A stretch of DNA of 64,000 bases from Gaertneriomyces semiglobifer (lineage: Eukaryota > Chytridiomycota > Chytridiomycetes > Spizellomycetales > Spizellomycetaceae). The notes beneath the pieces are model-generated. The model ran no database searches, was not told the DNA's origin, and saw only the letters and a list, made by a program, of their open reading frames with translations. How positions within the stretch are numbered: the stretch's first letter is position 1; each line of letters begins with the position of its first letter. The stretch covers positions 372,001 through 436,000 of the forward strand of contig JAHLKF010000001.1 in assembly GCA_025558075.1 (NCBI GenBank). Direction: 5' to 3'. Both the position numbers and the translations under genes were made by a program. Positions 10,361-21,221 of this stretch are shown here, one piece after another.

Positions 10361-11143
10361 GTTGGCGGATGAAATTACAGGAAAATGCAACTGTTTCCTG
10401 GTGTGTGCTTGCAGGTCCTTTGAAGAATGAAATGCAAAATCGCGATGCCCAAAAAGAAGCATGTCACGTGACCCAAACTCGGCGAGCTCAAAACGCGTGC
10501 GCTGCAAAGGCCCCCTGTTGAACGGAAGTGGGACACTGAGTTCATCAACCGCAATATCGACCAGTGCTTGCTTGTAGGTCGAAATGATGAGCATGTCTGG
10601 TGCAAAAGATGTCAAGTTGGGCCAGGTTCTGGATGATGCGGCATGAGGCGCATATTCCATGGCGAAGACGTGAAGTGACAGCTGCAATTCATCGCGACCT
10701 GTTTGGCATAGATATTTACTGGATTGATTCCAAATCTGATTCGTCTGTATTTGCCTAGTTCCCGCATGGACCACCGTGGTCGCTAGAGGAAGACGCATTG
10801 TTAAAGTGTCACTGTTGCTTATTACACAGTGGCTTTCTATTGCATTTAGGCGAACAGCATGTGACGGTTCAAATTCCGTAACTAGCGGCCACACTTCAGT
10901 ATAGTCCACATTATTATTTCCAGCGCATGCTCGTGGCTTCTTCATGATGAATCCGGTACGCTTGGCCCAGCCAACGATGAATTCGGACAGAGGACAGCTT
11001 GCCACAACAAAATGCGGCGAACCGGGCGGTTTGTCTCCAGGTACAGGCGCCAGATACATTGAAAGTGTCATATAGGTGTGTCCACCGAACCTGCGAGTTT
11101 CCAGCTTCGCCAGCGCGTTCGCTGATGAGGTAAGCAAAGTCAT
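10361..11143 (-). CDS. Unassigned ORF in frame with Pescadillo
   Basis: From an ATG at 11143 the frame stays open for 261 codons and runs straight into the Pescadillo ATG at 10360 with no stop. I recognise no family, and the length is unlikely for random sequence. It could be an N-terminal extension of Pescadillo, an overlapping gene whose exons end elsewhere, or relic coding sequence. Its start is 187 bp from the divergent Tif6 start, in line with other divergent gaps here. A CACGTG box lies inside it at 10465-10470. Confidence 0.35.
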
Positions 11144-11330
11144 GTGACCGGAATCACGTGGCTCGAGGGCGGGGAAGCAGATGGGGCAGTATTTTTATTC
11201 GCAGTATTTAAACGGTACCCAGAAGCACGACGGAGAAAAGTAACCAACGAAGAAGCCAGGACTCACAACCGGAAGAAGGAACCCTTGTAATAGATCACGA
11301 CGCATTCATTGAAAAAAACATTGCATCATC
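11144..11330. promoter_or_regulatory. Divergent promoter upstream of TIF6 with CACGTG box
   Basis: A CACGTG (E-box) hexamer lies at 11155-11160 and an AT-rich TATTTAAA-like stretch near 11205. A second CACGTG sits at 10465. CACGTG is bound by bHLH factors in fungi; a role in co-regulating Tif6 and Pescadillo is inference. Confidence 0.4.
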
Positions 11331-12133
11331 ATGGCCGTCCGTGCACAATTTGAGAACAGCAACGACATTGGAGTTTTCTCCCGCCTGACAAATTCATATG
11401 CTCTTGTAGCGGTCGGCGGTTCAGAGAACTTCTACAGCGTTTTCGAGAGCGAACTCGCGGATGTGATCCCTGTTGTCCACACCTCCATTGCTGGTACCCG
11501 GATTATTGGACGCCTTTCTGTTGGAAACAAGCACGGCCTGTTGCTGCCAAACAGTACCACCGACCAAGAACTGCAGCATATCAGAAATACTTTGCCGGAC
11601 TCTGTTGTCGTGCAACGTGTAGAGGAGCGTCTTTCGGCTTTGGGAAACGTAATAGCGTGCAATGACTACGTCGCATTGGTACACCCCGATGTAGATAGGG
11701 AGACGGAAGAGATTATTGCAGACACACTTAAGGTGGAGGTTTTCCGTCAGACCATTGCAGGAAATGTTCTCGTAGGGAGCTACTGCGCTTTGAGCAATCA
11801 GGGAGGAATCGTACACCCAAAGACATCCGTGGAAGACCAAGATGAACTGTCCTCCCTGCTGCAGATTCCGTTAGTAGCTGGTACGGTCAACCGGGGTTCG
11901 GATCTCATTGGTGCGGGTTTGGTGGTGAACGATTGGAGCGCATTTGCCGGTCTGGATACGACAAGTACAGAGCTTTCAGTAATCGAGAGCATATTCAAGG
12001 TATGTTTCATCTTGTCAGTTTTCGGAACGAGCGTATTGGGACTCATTGTTCTATGATACTGTAGCTTCAAGATGCACAGCCGACGTACATTGTCAACCAA
12101 ATGCGCGACTCGCTCATCGACACTATGGTATAA
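11331..12133 (+). CDS. TIF6: Eukaryotic translation initiation factor 6 (Tif6)
   Basis: Anti-association factor that binds uL14 on pre-60S particles and blocks 40S joining until it is released by Efl1/Sdo1. Exons 11331-11999 and 12065-12133 give 245 residues, the standard length. The pentein-fold repeats are intact, starting [42 protein letters not shown] and GAGLVVNDW are present. The last exon supplies the conserved end [10 protein letters not shown]. It converges with NOP15, 272 bp from stop to stop. Confidence 0.97.
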
Positions 12134-12405
12134 AGTCAATAGTTTTGGCCGACGGTGGTTGATACCACCATCTGTAACCTCCTTTCACGAGGGCCTTAAT
12201 GGCGATGCTATCGCCGCCGACATTGAGCGACGGTCGTGCTCGACCGGGAACCTGCCACGTGGTGCGTCGCATACATGTACAGTAGAGTGAATAGTAGTAA
12301 GAGTCGCATAGGTCGGCGCATGACCATTCGTGCCTCTTAAGACTACCATTGAGAACACTGCACAGCCTTATGCCCCAAGAATAAATAATATTGCAAAGAT
12401 TACAT

Positions 12406-13835
12406 CTACACATCCCGCACGTTGCGCTTACGGGTAGGCTTGCCAGCCTTCGTGGCTGTTGACTTCCCCTTCGGCGTTGCGTCAGTGCCATTCGCCTTTG
12501 TTGATCCACCAGCGGCTTTCCCCTTTTTTGTTTCTCCTGTTTTAGCGACGACCTTGTCATTCGCACTCTCCGTTCTTTTACGTGTCTCTACCGCCGTTGC
12601 ACTTGGCTTCACGGCCTGTTCAGTTTTTGCCTTCTTGGGTTTGGGTGCAACACTTTTTTCCGAAACGCTCTTGACGGTAGCTGGCTTGGCCTTTGCCGAT
12701 TTCGGTTCCGACACAGACGGCTTCTCGACTGTTGACGCCTCTTTTTTCGCCTTGGTTGCTTCCGTCGATTTCTTTGTTGACTCGCCGTCAACGTTGCTTC
12801 CTTTCCCGTCAGACTCAACTAACGCTTCGTATCCAGCAAACTCATACTCAATGCCCAATTCTTCCAGCCGTCTCTTCTTTGACTTTTCCTTTTTGATCAA
12901 ATTTTGGACGAGCTTGTTGTGCTGCTCTTCAGACTTAGGCTGCGATCATGTCATTGGTTAGAACCAACCCGGTGAAACCCAATGGAAACAAAAGGTTACC
13001 TTATTATGACGTTCCCTCTGTACTTTTTGCCAGGGAATGACCTTGAACTTTTTGTTGGCTCCATTGAATGTGTCGGGATGTACCTTTTCTTGCGGTACAA
13101 ACTTGCATTTTAGCAAGTGGTTGAACATCAGGTAGTCATTCATTGTCTCCGCAACAATCTTTGCCGTTTCTTCTGATGTGAACTCGATAAAGGCATAATG
13201 CTTGGATTTTCCAGTTTTCTTGTTACGGGAAAGTCTCAGACGGGTCACATCTCCAAATTGAGAAAAGTAGGCCCGCATTTCCTTTTCGTAGAAGCCGTGC
13301 GGGATGCGACCAAGGTAAACCACACCGGGTTTGCTTGACCCATCAGCAGTTTTATTTCTGTTCTTCTTCGTCTTGCTTATAAGTGCATCGCGATCTTGCG
13401 GTTTAAGTAAAACGAGCGGGCGGTTGGACTTGAAGTGGTCTTCTCCAGCATCCATCTCCTCATCGGAGCTGTCTGCTCCATCTGACTCCGATGGTCTACC
13501 CTCATCTCCTTCTTCGTCACTATCATCTGCAATAATCACGATGAGTCGCTGGCACTGGTTAACCTAAAACCATGTTGCTAACGTACTGGAATCCCCGGCG
13601 CCGGCAAACTCGACCTCGCTCTCCTCATCACTGGAAGCCAGTTCCACCTTATCACCTACAGTCATACTGCCAGTTGAGCCATAATTTCACAAAGGAATGT
13701 TCGCAGCATGATGCCCAACGTACCCGAGACAGGTTCATCCACCTCCATTTCTACTTTCTCCTCCTCAACTGGCTTTTTCTCAGCCACCTTTGCTTTCGAG
13801 CGCTTGACCACATCTACCTTTCCTTTGCGAGCCAT
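12406..13835 (-). CDS. NOP15: Nop15/NIFK-type RRM nucleolar protein
   Basis: RNA-binding pre-60S assembly factor that contacts ITS2 in yeast. Exons 13835-13724, 13655-13587, 13526-13000 and 12939-12406 give 413 residues. The N-terminus is acidic. One RRM lies at about 129-207, with RNP2-like VYLGRIP and RNP1-like KSKHYAFIEF and the family signature GFYEKEMRAYFSQFGDV. The C-terminal 150 residues are a Lys/Ala/Thr/Ser-rich low-complexity tail, longer than in yeast. Position next to TIF6 and near PES1 and MAK16 makes this a local group of 60S assembly genes. Confidence 0.9.
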
Positions 13836-14312
13836 TTTGATATCGACTTTGTGTTAATCGTGTTCCAAAGTTCGAATGGGCTATTTTGTTGGTTTTCACC
13901 GTCAAAAAAACTTCAGCGCGGCCAACCGACCATTGTGTAGACCCTAACCCCACCGCGTCGGCAGCGAGCGTTGGAAAGTGCGCGACATGAACTTTGAAGT
14001 TCATCTATGCAGCACTTGAATGATGACGGTTATCATATGCAGACGATGCTGAAGGCGGCAACTTGGGGCTAATTGTGGCGTGGAGTGTTAGCAGAATTCA
14101 AAGTGGTTGGGGTCACTGTGGAGGTGTCAACGCATTCAAGACGCCAGAGGTTGAAATTCTCGGTTGAGAAACAAGCATAGCTTTGGGCAGGTCACCGATA
14201 CGTACAAAGGTACCTCGCTGCACACGAAAACGGTAGACGTTTTTGAAACAGGATCCAGTGCTAGATACCAGGCTCTTTAGATTGAGTGTTGGGGCACTCG
14301 GTTGCGTAAGGG
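13836..14312. promoter_or_regulatory. Divergent promoter region NOP15/HAUS4
   Basis: A 477-bp gap between two divergent starts. No repeat or RNA gene was seen; short open frames here are not supported. Confidence 0.35.
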
Positions 14313-15327
14313 ATGCTTGCATCAACACCAGACGGTGACCTAGAGTCAACTCTCCCTGAACAATTCGCTTCGTTGGTATTGCCTGGAGAAACCATAAATC
14401 CAGATTTGCGTGCGAGAAGAAAGCATTACCTGAAGTTGCAGATATTGTGGGAGACGGTTGAAAAGATCGTCACGGAGCGAAATGCCGACGAGGACACGAG
14501 AGATACTGTTGCGGATGAAACAGAAGTTTGGGACCTGCTAGCTAAAGTATTGGTTGGCGCTCAAGTCGGTGAGCTGCTGCGACCTAATGATGTAGGGGAG
14601 AAACCATGCGTGCTAGGATTTGATCATGAGAAGTGGAACGGTGAAGTGGATGCAGCACTGCGGCAAGTGGGTTCTCTCTGTGTCTGATTTTTGGCCAGCG
14701 ATGTTAGTACTCATTTTTTCAGCCAATGTTCAGATACCTGACGAGCTTATCACTCTACTGCACCAACACCTAGCTATCCACATAAGAGACAAATGCGCAT
14801 CGCTAAGCGACATGTCTGCCTCGAACGCCCGGCTAGCGGCCGCGAAAGCCCACCACCTCCCAGCGGCCCTCCAAGCTCGCATTGTGGAGCTACAGAATAA
14901 CAAGCGAAGAAAATTGTCTGTACGAATACGCTCACTCCTCACGTTGCAGAAGGCATTGAATGCCGAGTGTCGAACTCTCCAAAATCTATTTCAAATTATA
15001 ACACATTCCAAGGTGTCTCTTGAGCCGTCGTCCCATGAAGCATTTGCGGGATACTTTTCTGCAGGGGTACATACAGCGTACCTTAAACTGCAATGTCTAC
15101 AACGGCAGCTGACACTGATGCTACACCCACCGTCACTTCGAGACGACCAAGATGCGTTAGACCGACTGGCGGATAGCTTGGAAGAAGAACTCCGGACGAA
15201 CGAACAGCGATTGTCACTTTACAGTGGTGTGGGAGAGGAGTTTGCGAAGCTGGTAGCCGCGTATGGGGACGTCGTAAACAGAATACAAATTGTGCGTGGA
15301 GATCTAGCTAGGATAGACGGCGTATGA
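14313..15327 (+). CDS. HAUS4: HAUS augmin-like complex subunit 4
   Basis: Augmin recruits gamma-tubulin to spindle microtubules for branching nucleation. Two exons give about 315-320 residues, close to animal HAUS4. The N-terminal domain shows a leucine-rich helix, then LLRPNDVGEKPCVLGFD, like the LLGP..IPPLLGLEK block of animal HAUS4. The C-terminal coiled coil ends LYSGVGEEFAKLVAAYGDV, matching the YEVLGEEFDRLVKEYT block. The intron is either 14667-14733 (donor GTGGGT) or 14671-14722 (longer polypyrimidine tract); both keep the frame. Identification is from remembered family blocks. Confidence 0.72.
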
Positions 15328-15405
15328 CATTGCACCATGAGCAACTCAATACTCGGTGTACCCTCTATATTCATAATCGTATTGCGTAGTTCTGGAGGTA
15401 CCAAG

Positions 15406-16437
15406 CTACCCTCGCATTACCTTCCCGAGCTTCTTGTCTACACCTTTCACCCGCCCTTGTACACCCTCCACTTGATGATCCAAATCACCAAGCAGTTCAT
15501 TTTGCACATCCAATTCTCTCCCTATCGTGAAGCCTAACTCCTTTTGCCGTCGTACGATAGATTCTAACTGTGATAGCGCCCCATCCTGATCATTCATCTT
15601 TTGCCGTTGCAGCTGCAGCAGGCCTTCATTGTCAAGTGCAAGCGTTTCTGAAGTCTCGGACGGGGCAGAGGATCGCACACCAAACCGTCTAGACGAAGAG
15701 ACTGTACTGCTAGTTGAGGATTGGGATCGATGCCCTAGAAGCTCGCCTCTTGCTCCAGTCTCTGATATCAAAGGCTGCCCAGACAATCCAGCTCCCTGCG
15801 GATGATGGTTGCTAGTACTTCCTCGATTCAGCAGCTCAGATGAAACGCGTTTCAAACTATCAACCAAACCAAATCGTCGTTCCTGTTCTCCTTTGGGTAA
15901 GGCATCCTTCAAACTCTTCAATCCGTCGTCCAAAGCGGTCACCCTTGACTCTAACGCGCGCACCCCACGGACATCCTTGAGACCTCCAGCTCGTAATTGA
16001 CGTGCCAATGAATGCAGCGTTCGATATTCGTCCATCCATGACTCGGGAGTAAACATGGACGATTGGAAAGACGGTCTATGGCTTGACGTCCTCGCTGACT
16101 CTGGCACTGCCATGAAATCCAACCATGCTTTGCTGCCTTTCAACCGGTCATCTCCCTTGAGAATCTCTTGACACCAGCTTTCTAAGCCTCTGCGCCTGTC
16201 ATCTAATTTCTCGCTCGACATACTCCCAAAGACGGACCATTGTTTCGGTGGAAGTGGCGGCACCGACGGTGATATTGCGGAAAGAGCTTGGAAAAGCGCA
16301 TCAAAATCGCTATAGCGCCGCCAGACAGTCCATTGCCGAACTGGTCCGCGGATGACAATCTGATATGATGTGTGAGGTGACGGAGTTGTACGGTTTTCGT
16401 ACGTAGAAATGGCAAGAGTAGTAATAGAGTTGGACAT
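15406..16437 (-). CDS. VAM7: Vam7-like PX-domain Qc-SNARE
   Basis: Vacuole/lysosome fusion SNARE. A single exon encodes 343 residues. An N-terminal PX domain (about 5-110) has the RRYSDFDALFQAL phosphoinositide-binding block and a PPLPPK loop. A Ser-rich linker follows. A C-terminal Qc SNARE helix (about 285-343) holds IGRELDVQNELLGDLD with the zero-layer Gln. There is no transmembrane segment, as in yeast Vam7, which reaches membranes through PX. It converges with HAUS4 with a 78-bp gap. Confidence 0.88.
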   Translation of the reverse strand: MSNSITTLAISTYENRTTPSPHTSYQIVIRGPVRQWTVWRRYSDFDALFQALSAISPSVPPLPPKQWSVFGSMSSEKLDDRRRGLESWCQEILKGDDRLKGSKAWLDFMAVPESARTSSHRPSFQSSMFTPESWMDEYRTLHSLARQLRAGGLKDVRGVRALESRVTALDDGLKSLKDALPKGEQERRFGLVDSLKRVSSELLNRGSTSNHHPQGAGLSGQPLISETGARGELLGHRSQSSTSSTVSSSRRFGVRSSAPSETSETLALDNEGLLQLQRQKMNDQDGALSQLESIVRRQKELGFTIGRELDVQNELLGDLDHQVEGVQGRVKGVDKKLGKVMRG

Positions 16438-17551
16438 CAAGTAGCAAACCAATGAAATACGATTGAATGACAGACAGTCAGAGTTTTAACAGCACTTCTT
16501 GCGATTGAGGGCGGCAGCTTAGCAGCAAGTTGATGATGGTAATAAGAATATGTGTTGACGAGTTAAGACGGTTTGAGCGTCAACGCAAATAATGACGAGA
16601 CAATACGCGCTGGTTGGGACAGCCCGAACCTTCTTCGCCAACGGAAATATCAAGTATGATGTGAATAACATTGGTTCGATGTTGAACGGATAGAGTTGCT
16701 ATGCTATGGGGTGAACCGTTGATCCATCGAACTATCACGTACCTCTTGAGAAGTAAGCCAAATAAGAGTGATATCTAGAAGAGTAGAAATAGCGACTGAT
16801 GTCGCCGTAAACTCTCTTACGATCTCAATGAATCGAGGAACCATCAAGTCTTCGTATGTAAAGCCACATGTACTATGGTTGAGACGACATTCCGAGTCAT
16901 CCGGTGCCATTTCTCATGTTTGCGGTTGAGCGTCTGCTCAGTTCGAAAGTGATTGGAACGCCCGGTGATGTCCATTCTCCTGATGGAACATCTAAGAAAC
17001 TGCCAATGAACGTCTCGAAAGTTTGGAGGTAATCTGATGAAGGTCCTCTGCCGTTCAGGCATCTGAGGCGCTCATCCAAATACCGTGTGTGGGGTAATGA
17101 GATGCTGGGAAGGCTCCCACAAAGATTGTCCTCGGGCATACATCCGCTCCAGGACACCAACCTTCCGTCCACCCATCTCGTAACACCAACACTACATGAT
17201 GATGATACCAAGCTATAATGGTCCTTCCATTAACGATTCCTCATAAGTGTCAACAAGTAACTTGCCCAATAACTATAAAATATTTCACACGCCCGTGTTA
17301 TCGACAGCTTACGTGTTTCGAGTCTCGTTCGAATTTGTTTTTGTCGCCAGGATTTTGCGTTGAGCTGCGAACCCCCACACTTTAACGCATACAGCACACG
17401 CAGTACGCACCTGAGACTGTTAGCAACATCGGTGATTCGTATTGACGCGGGAAGAGAGACTCTGTACTGCTGCAACTGTGCTGTTCGAAAAGTGGTGGAG
17501 ACTATTTGCTAGTAGCTTGCTAGTAGCTCGCCATAAGGCTCTGAAGTCAAC
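16438..17551. other. Long intergenic region, no supported gene
   Basis: Minus-strand open frames at 16897-17211 and 16704-16910 do not join into a convincing protein and show no known motif. The right end is the presumed MAK16 promoter. Confidence 0.4.
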
Positions 17552-18704
17552 ATGCAGTGCGACGAAGTCATTTGGAAAACCATTGCGCACAACTTTTGTT
17601 CGTTCAAAGTCAAGTAAGGTTTTTTCTTTGGTTGCTGGTGGAGGAGTCGGGAAGGTCCAGTGGCTTATGGTGTTTTCTTTGTTGCAGGACTACGACACAA
17701 AACTTCTGCAGAAATGAGTACAACGTCACAGGCCTTTGCAGTAGACAGTCATGCCCGCTTGCGAATTCGCGATATGCAACTGTGAGGGAACATGAAGGAA
17801 AACTATACCTTTATATGAAGACGATTGAGAGAGCGCACACACCGGCAAAGATGTGGGAACGGGTAAAACTCTCCAAGAATTACGCGCAAGCGCTCGAACA
17901 GGTAAGCATTCAAATGGTCCTAGTCCAAGTTCATCATCGAGCGCTAGCAGTAACCACCACATACCATTAGATTGACAAGGAATTAATTTACTGGCCGCAA
18001 TTCATGATTCACAAATGCAAGCAAAGAATGACCAAAATGACACAATATTTGATCCGTATGCGGAAATTGCAGCTGAAACCGAAAGCACAACTAGTAGGAA
18101 TCAAAAAGAAGGTTGAAAGACGGGAGGCGCGGAGAGAAGCAAAGGCTGAAGCCGCTGCCCGCCTTGATCAGAGCATCGAAAAAGAGCTCCTAGAAAGATT
18201 AAAGCGAGGTGTTTATGGGGAAGATGCGATCGTCAACGATAAGCAGTCTGCCTTTATGGGTGCTCTCGATCAACTTGCCGACGAAGGCGAGCTGGATATG
18301 GATGAAATTGAGGAAGAAGAATACGAAGAAGAGGAAGAGGAGGAATTGGAGCGCGAGTTTGTATCGGATATGAGCGAAGAGGAAGATGATCTGGAAGACG
18401 CAGTGCCATATCATTTTGGTAGCGATGAGTCGGAGGACGGTGATAGCGACAGCGATTCGGATGGTGACGCTCTGCATGAGGGCGATAGTGACGAGGATGC
18501 AAAGCCAAACAAAAAGTCTGCTGCGGGTGCCAAACGGAAAGCACCTCGTGCAGGTGGAAGGCAGAAAAGTAAACGTAAGTTTTGTTCGAATTGTTCATTT
18601 TGTATCATACAATACTTAACTCTTCTTGCTCGCTTTTAGGTGCGTACGTTGAGGTGGAATACGAACACGAACAACCCGCACGAGAAGCAGCTACTGGTTG
18701 GTAG
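17552..18704 (+). CDS. MAK16: Mak16, 60S ribosome biogenesis factor
   Basis: Nucleolar pre-60S factor of the Rpf1-Mak16 module, needed for 27S rRNA maturation and L-A killer virus maintenance in yeast. Exons 17552-17613, 17688-17901, 17971-18574 and 18640-18704 give 314 residues. The start [19 protein letters not shown] is conserved, and [23 protein letters not shown] carries the Cys cluster. [20 protein letters not shown] is intact. A long Glu/Asp/Ser acidic region precedes a basic patch. The last exon supplies [10 protein letters not shown]. Splice joints agree with the family throughout. Confidence 0.96.
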
Positions 18705-18862
18705 AGGTGCTGTGGTGCATCATACCGTCTCATCAATATCCCGCGACTACTTTGATGAGCACATTGTACAGCTATTTAGATGCCAGTCCTTTCTATGTTC
18801 AATTAATGCATAAATACAGTTGGTATGCCCACCCAATTCTATAGAGTATGTCTAAACGGTTA

Positions 18863-20571
18863 CTACCTGCCCGCTTGGTAGGTACATTCGCCACCATCAT
18901 CGTTGAAGAACCAAGTGCCACTGACGTCGTCACCAAAGTTAGTGAACTGTCGCGGTTTCGAGTTCGTAAACATCGCAAGACCCCCCAGATTTTCGTGTAC
19001 AGCCACACCGGGGGGCGGTCGTCTGTAGGAATCGTCTGGAGTGGGTAATAGCCCTGGAATTTCTGATATGGCTGGAAACACTGGAAATGGGGAAGCCGTT
19101 GATTCCTTGTCCCATGACTGCTCACATTTTAAGAATGAATCGTTTTCATCGAAGCTGATGTCAAGGAACTTGTGCTGAAGGACCTCAACAGCATCCAGGC
19201 GCTTAGAAACGTCGTACACAAAGATCTTCTACATTCAAAGCTTGAGTAAATGACACCGTCAATCCACCCTGCTCTCATCGCAATACCTTGAGAAGGTCTA
19301 TTCCCGCTTCCGGCAGCCCTGGCACATGATATTCTAAGGGGTGATCAGGAGTCGGGGAAACCACTGGAATATGGGCATTGGCAGCGCACTTTTTCAAGTA
19401 GCGGATATCTTCTCGTTTGGGATCTCCTAGTTTTCTAAGGACACGGAACCGGTTAAGTCACCAACTCCGGCTGCATCAGACAGTTCCATTGACGTGCTTA
19501 CTGTTGAATGCTTGTGAGGACACTGAGATCACTAGTTGTCATTTCTCCGAAAAGCGACGCATCGCGTACTAGTTCTGGGTAGGATCCGGCATAAGAATTA
19601 TATGACCAGGCGACATTTTCTCAACGCAACCTACCAGCAATGATGCAACCGGCGCTCCACACATCAATCTCTGGACCGTATAATCCACTACCGTAAAGGA
19701 GCTCAGGCGGTCGGTACGCGAATGTGATGCGCTATGATGGCTGGCGTTTAGATGCAGTGTGCGAGAAGGATACGTTGACGTGTAAAACGTACATCGGGGG
19801 TATACTCGCGCAGTGGGAAATTCAGTCTTCGACACATTCCAAAATCGGCAAGCTTCAAACGGTAGCGTTTGAGTTGCGGACACATTTTCAATAGCAGATT
19901 ATCTGAAACCAACTGTCAGCGTGAAACAGTGGGACAACATACAAATAAATAGACGTACTTGGTTTTAGGTCGCGATGAACGATGAGCCGGTCATGGCAAT
20001 ACGCGAGACCCGAGAACAGCTCCTTGGCGATTGTCTGCAGAGAATGATTTAGGAATTCGTGCACAGGGAGGAACGATGCCCGAAATATTTCACTCACGGA
20101 TATGTCCCCAACAGGAAATGGCCGCTTGAGGGACCTAGCGCGATGCAATAGCGTGCCCATATCTAGCTCACAATACTCAAGCACCATAATGGCATCGCTT
20201 GGGACACGATCACTAGCACATGAGCGAGTGTCATATTCGCGATACACTGCATACAGCTTGACAATATTGACGTGTGATAGGCTTTTTAGAAATCCTATTT
20301 CTCGGTTGGCAGCATCTCTCGCCTGACGACTTGCTCGGTCGTCCCGACATACTACTGCGCGTTTGACGGCGACTTGTTCTCCGTCGTCTTTTCTTCTGGC
20401 CAATATCACTTCTCCGTAAGAGCCCCGACCAATGAGGCGGGTCTTGGAGTATTTGGTCCATACACTTCCCGCCTGAAGCATGCGATCACACGCGATGGAT
20501 TCGTTGAGCGTCACTGGGGTTCTTCTAGTCTTCGGTTGTGCTTGTGCATGTCCTTTGGCTTCGAAAGGCAT
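18863..20571 (-). CDS. CDK-like (CMGC) Ser/Thr protein kinase
   Basis: Seven exons (20571-20098, 20034-19959, 19902-19793, 19731-19635, 19574-19502, 19434-19287, 19228-18863) give 447 residues. Present are the glycine loop GRGSYGEV, catalytic VAVK, an EIGFLKSL helix C, HRDLKPNN, DFG (followed by MCRRLN), RPPELLYG and DVWSAGC. The insert before the C-lobe and the LREYTPD activation segment suit a cyclin-dependent kinase. The PSTAIRE-like helix is divergent (AANREI). I cannot say which CDK subgroup. A Pro-rich tail of about 90 residues follows the kinase domain. Active-site residues look complete. Confidence 0.82.
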
Positions 20572-20933
20572 CCCCTACAAAAACTTGAAACGGGTCCCAC
20601 ACTATTGACAATGCAGTTCATGTCATTTGCAACAGATTCTAGAGATTGGCGGGAATACCAGGCGACCTGGAAAGTAAGGTCAAAGAGTAAACGTTTTATT
20701 CAGATCTGAGGAATGGTTAGCACGCGTTTACTGTGCCCACGCGTGTTGAACGCTGTGTTGCGTTGTTCTTTGTTCGAACTACACAGAACAAGTTTTACAT
20801 ATGGACGCAAGTATGTACATGTCTTTTAGCAGAGAAAGAGATGTGTTGGAAGGCAGCCAAGTCCCTGTGGGTCTCGCCAAACCCGACAGCCCACCGGCTC
20901 ACTTCTCGTACGAAACTCTATATCTCGCTTGCA

Positions 20934-21164
20934 ATGGCCCTTCCATTTTATCATCAGCCAGCGTCATACCGTGACTCATACGACGACAGACCTATCAACG
21001 GCGACCTACATCGGTTGACTGTCCGCGAACAACGCAGTGCTCAAATATTCAACGCCGGTGCGCAGCAGATTCGGACGAGTTACGCGCTCTGCACAGTCGC
21101 TGGTATGTGTGTGACTGTGCCACCCGCAAAAGGTGTGACTCGCGACCGGATTTTCGGGATCTGA
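20934..21164 (+). CDS. Possible small protein or orphan first exon
   Basis: An ATG at 20934 opens 76 codons (MALPFYHQPASYRDSYDD...). A GTATGT donor-like site follows Cys-Thr-Val-Ala near 21101, but no partner exon was found before the CysRS start. No family is recognised. It may be 5' UTR of the next gene. Confidence 0.2.
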   Translation: MALPFYHQPASYRDSYDDRPINGDLHRLTVREQRSAQIFNAGAQQIRTSYALCTVAGMCVTVPPAKGVTRDRIFGI

Positions 21165-21221
21165 TTTTGGACAACAAAAAGGCCATCGGCTTGCAAGCTC
21201 TCGCCGTTGTTGATTGATTGT

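Noticed and set aside
16704..17211. Two minus-strand open frames as a possible spliced gene
   Set aside because: No splice pair joins them into a protein with a recognisable motif, and their composition looks random.
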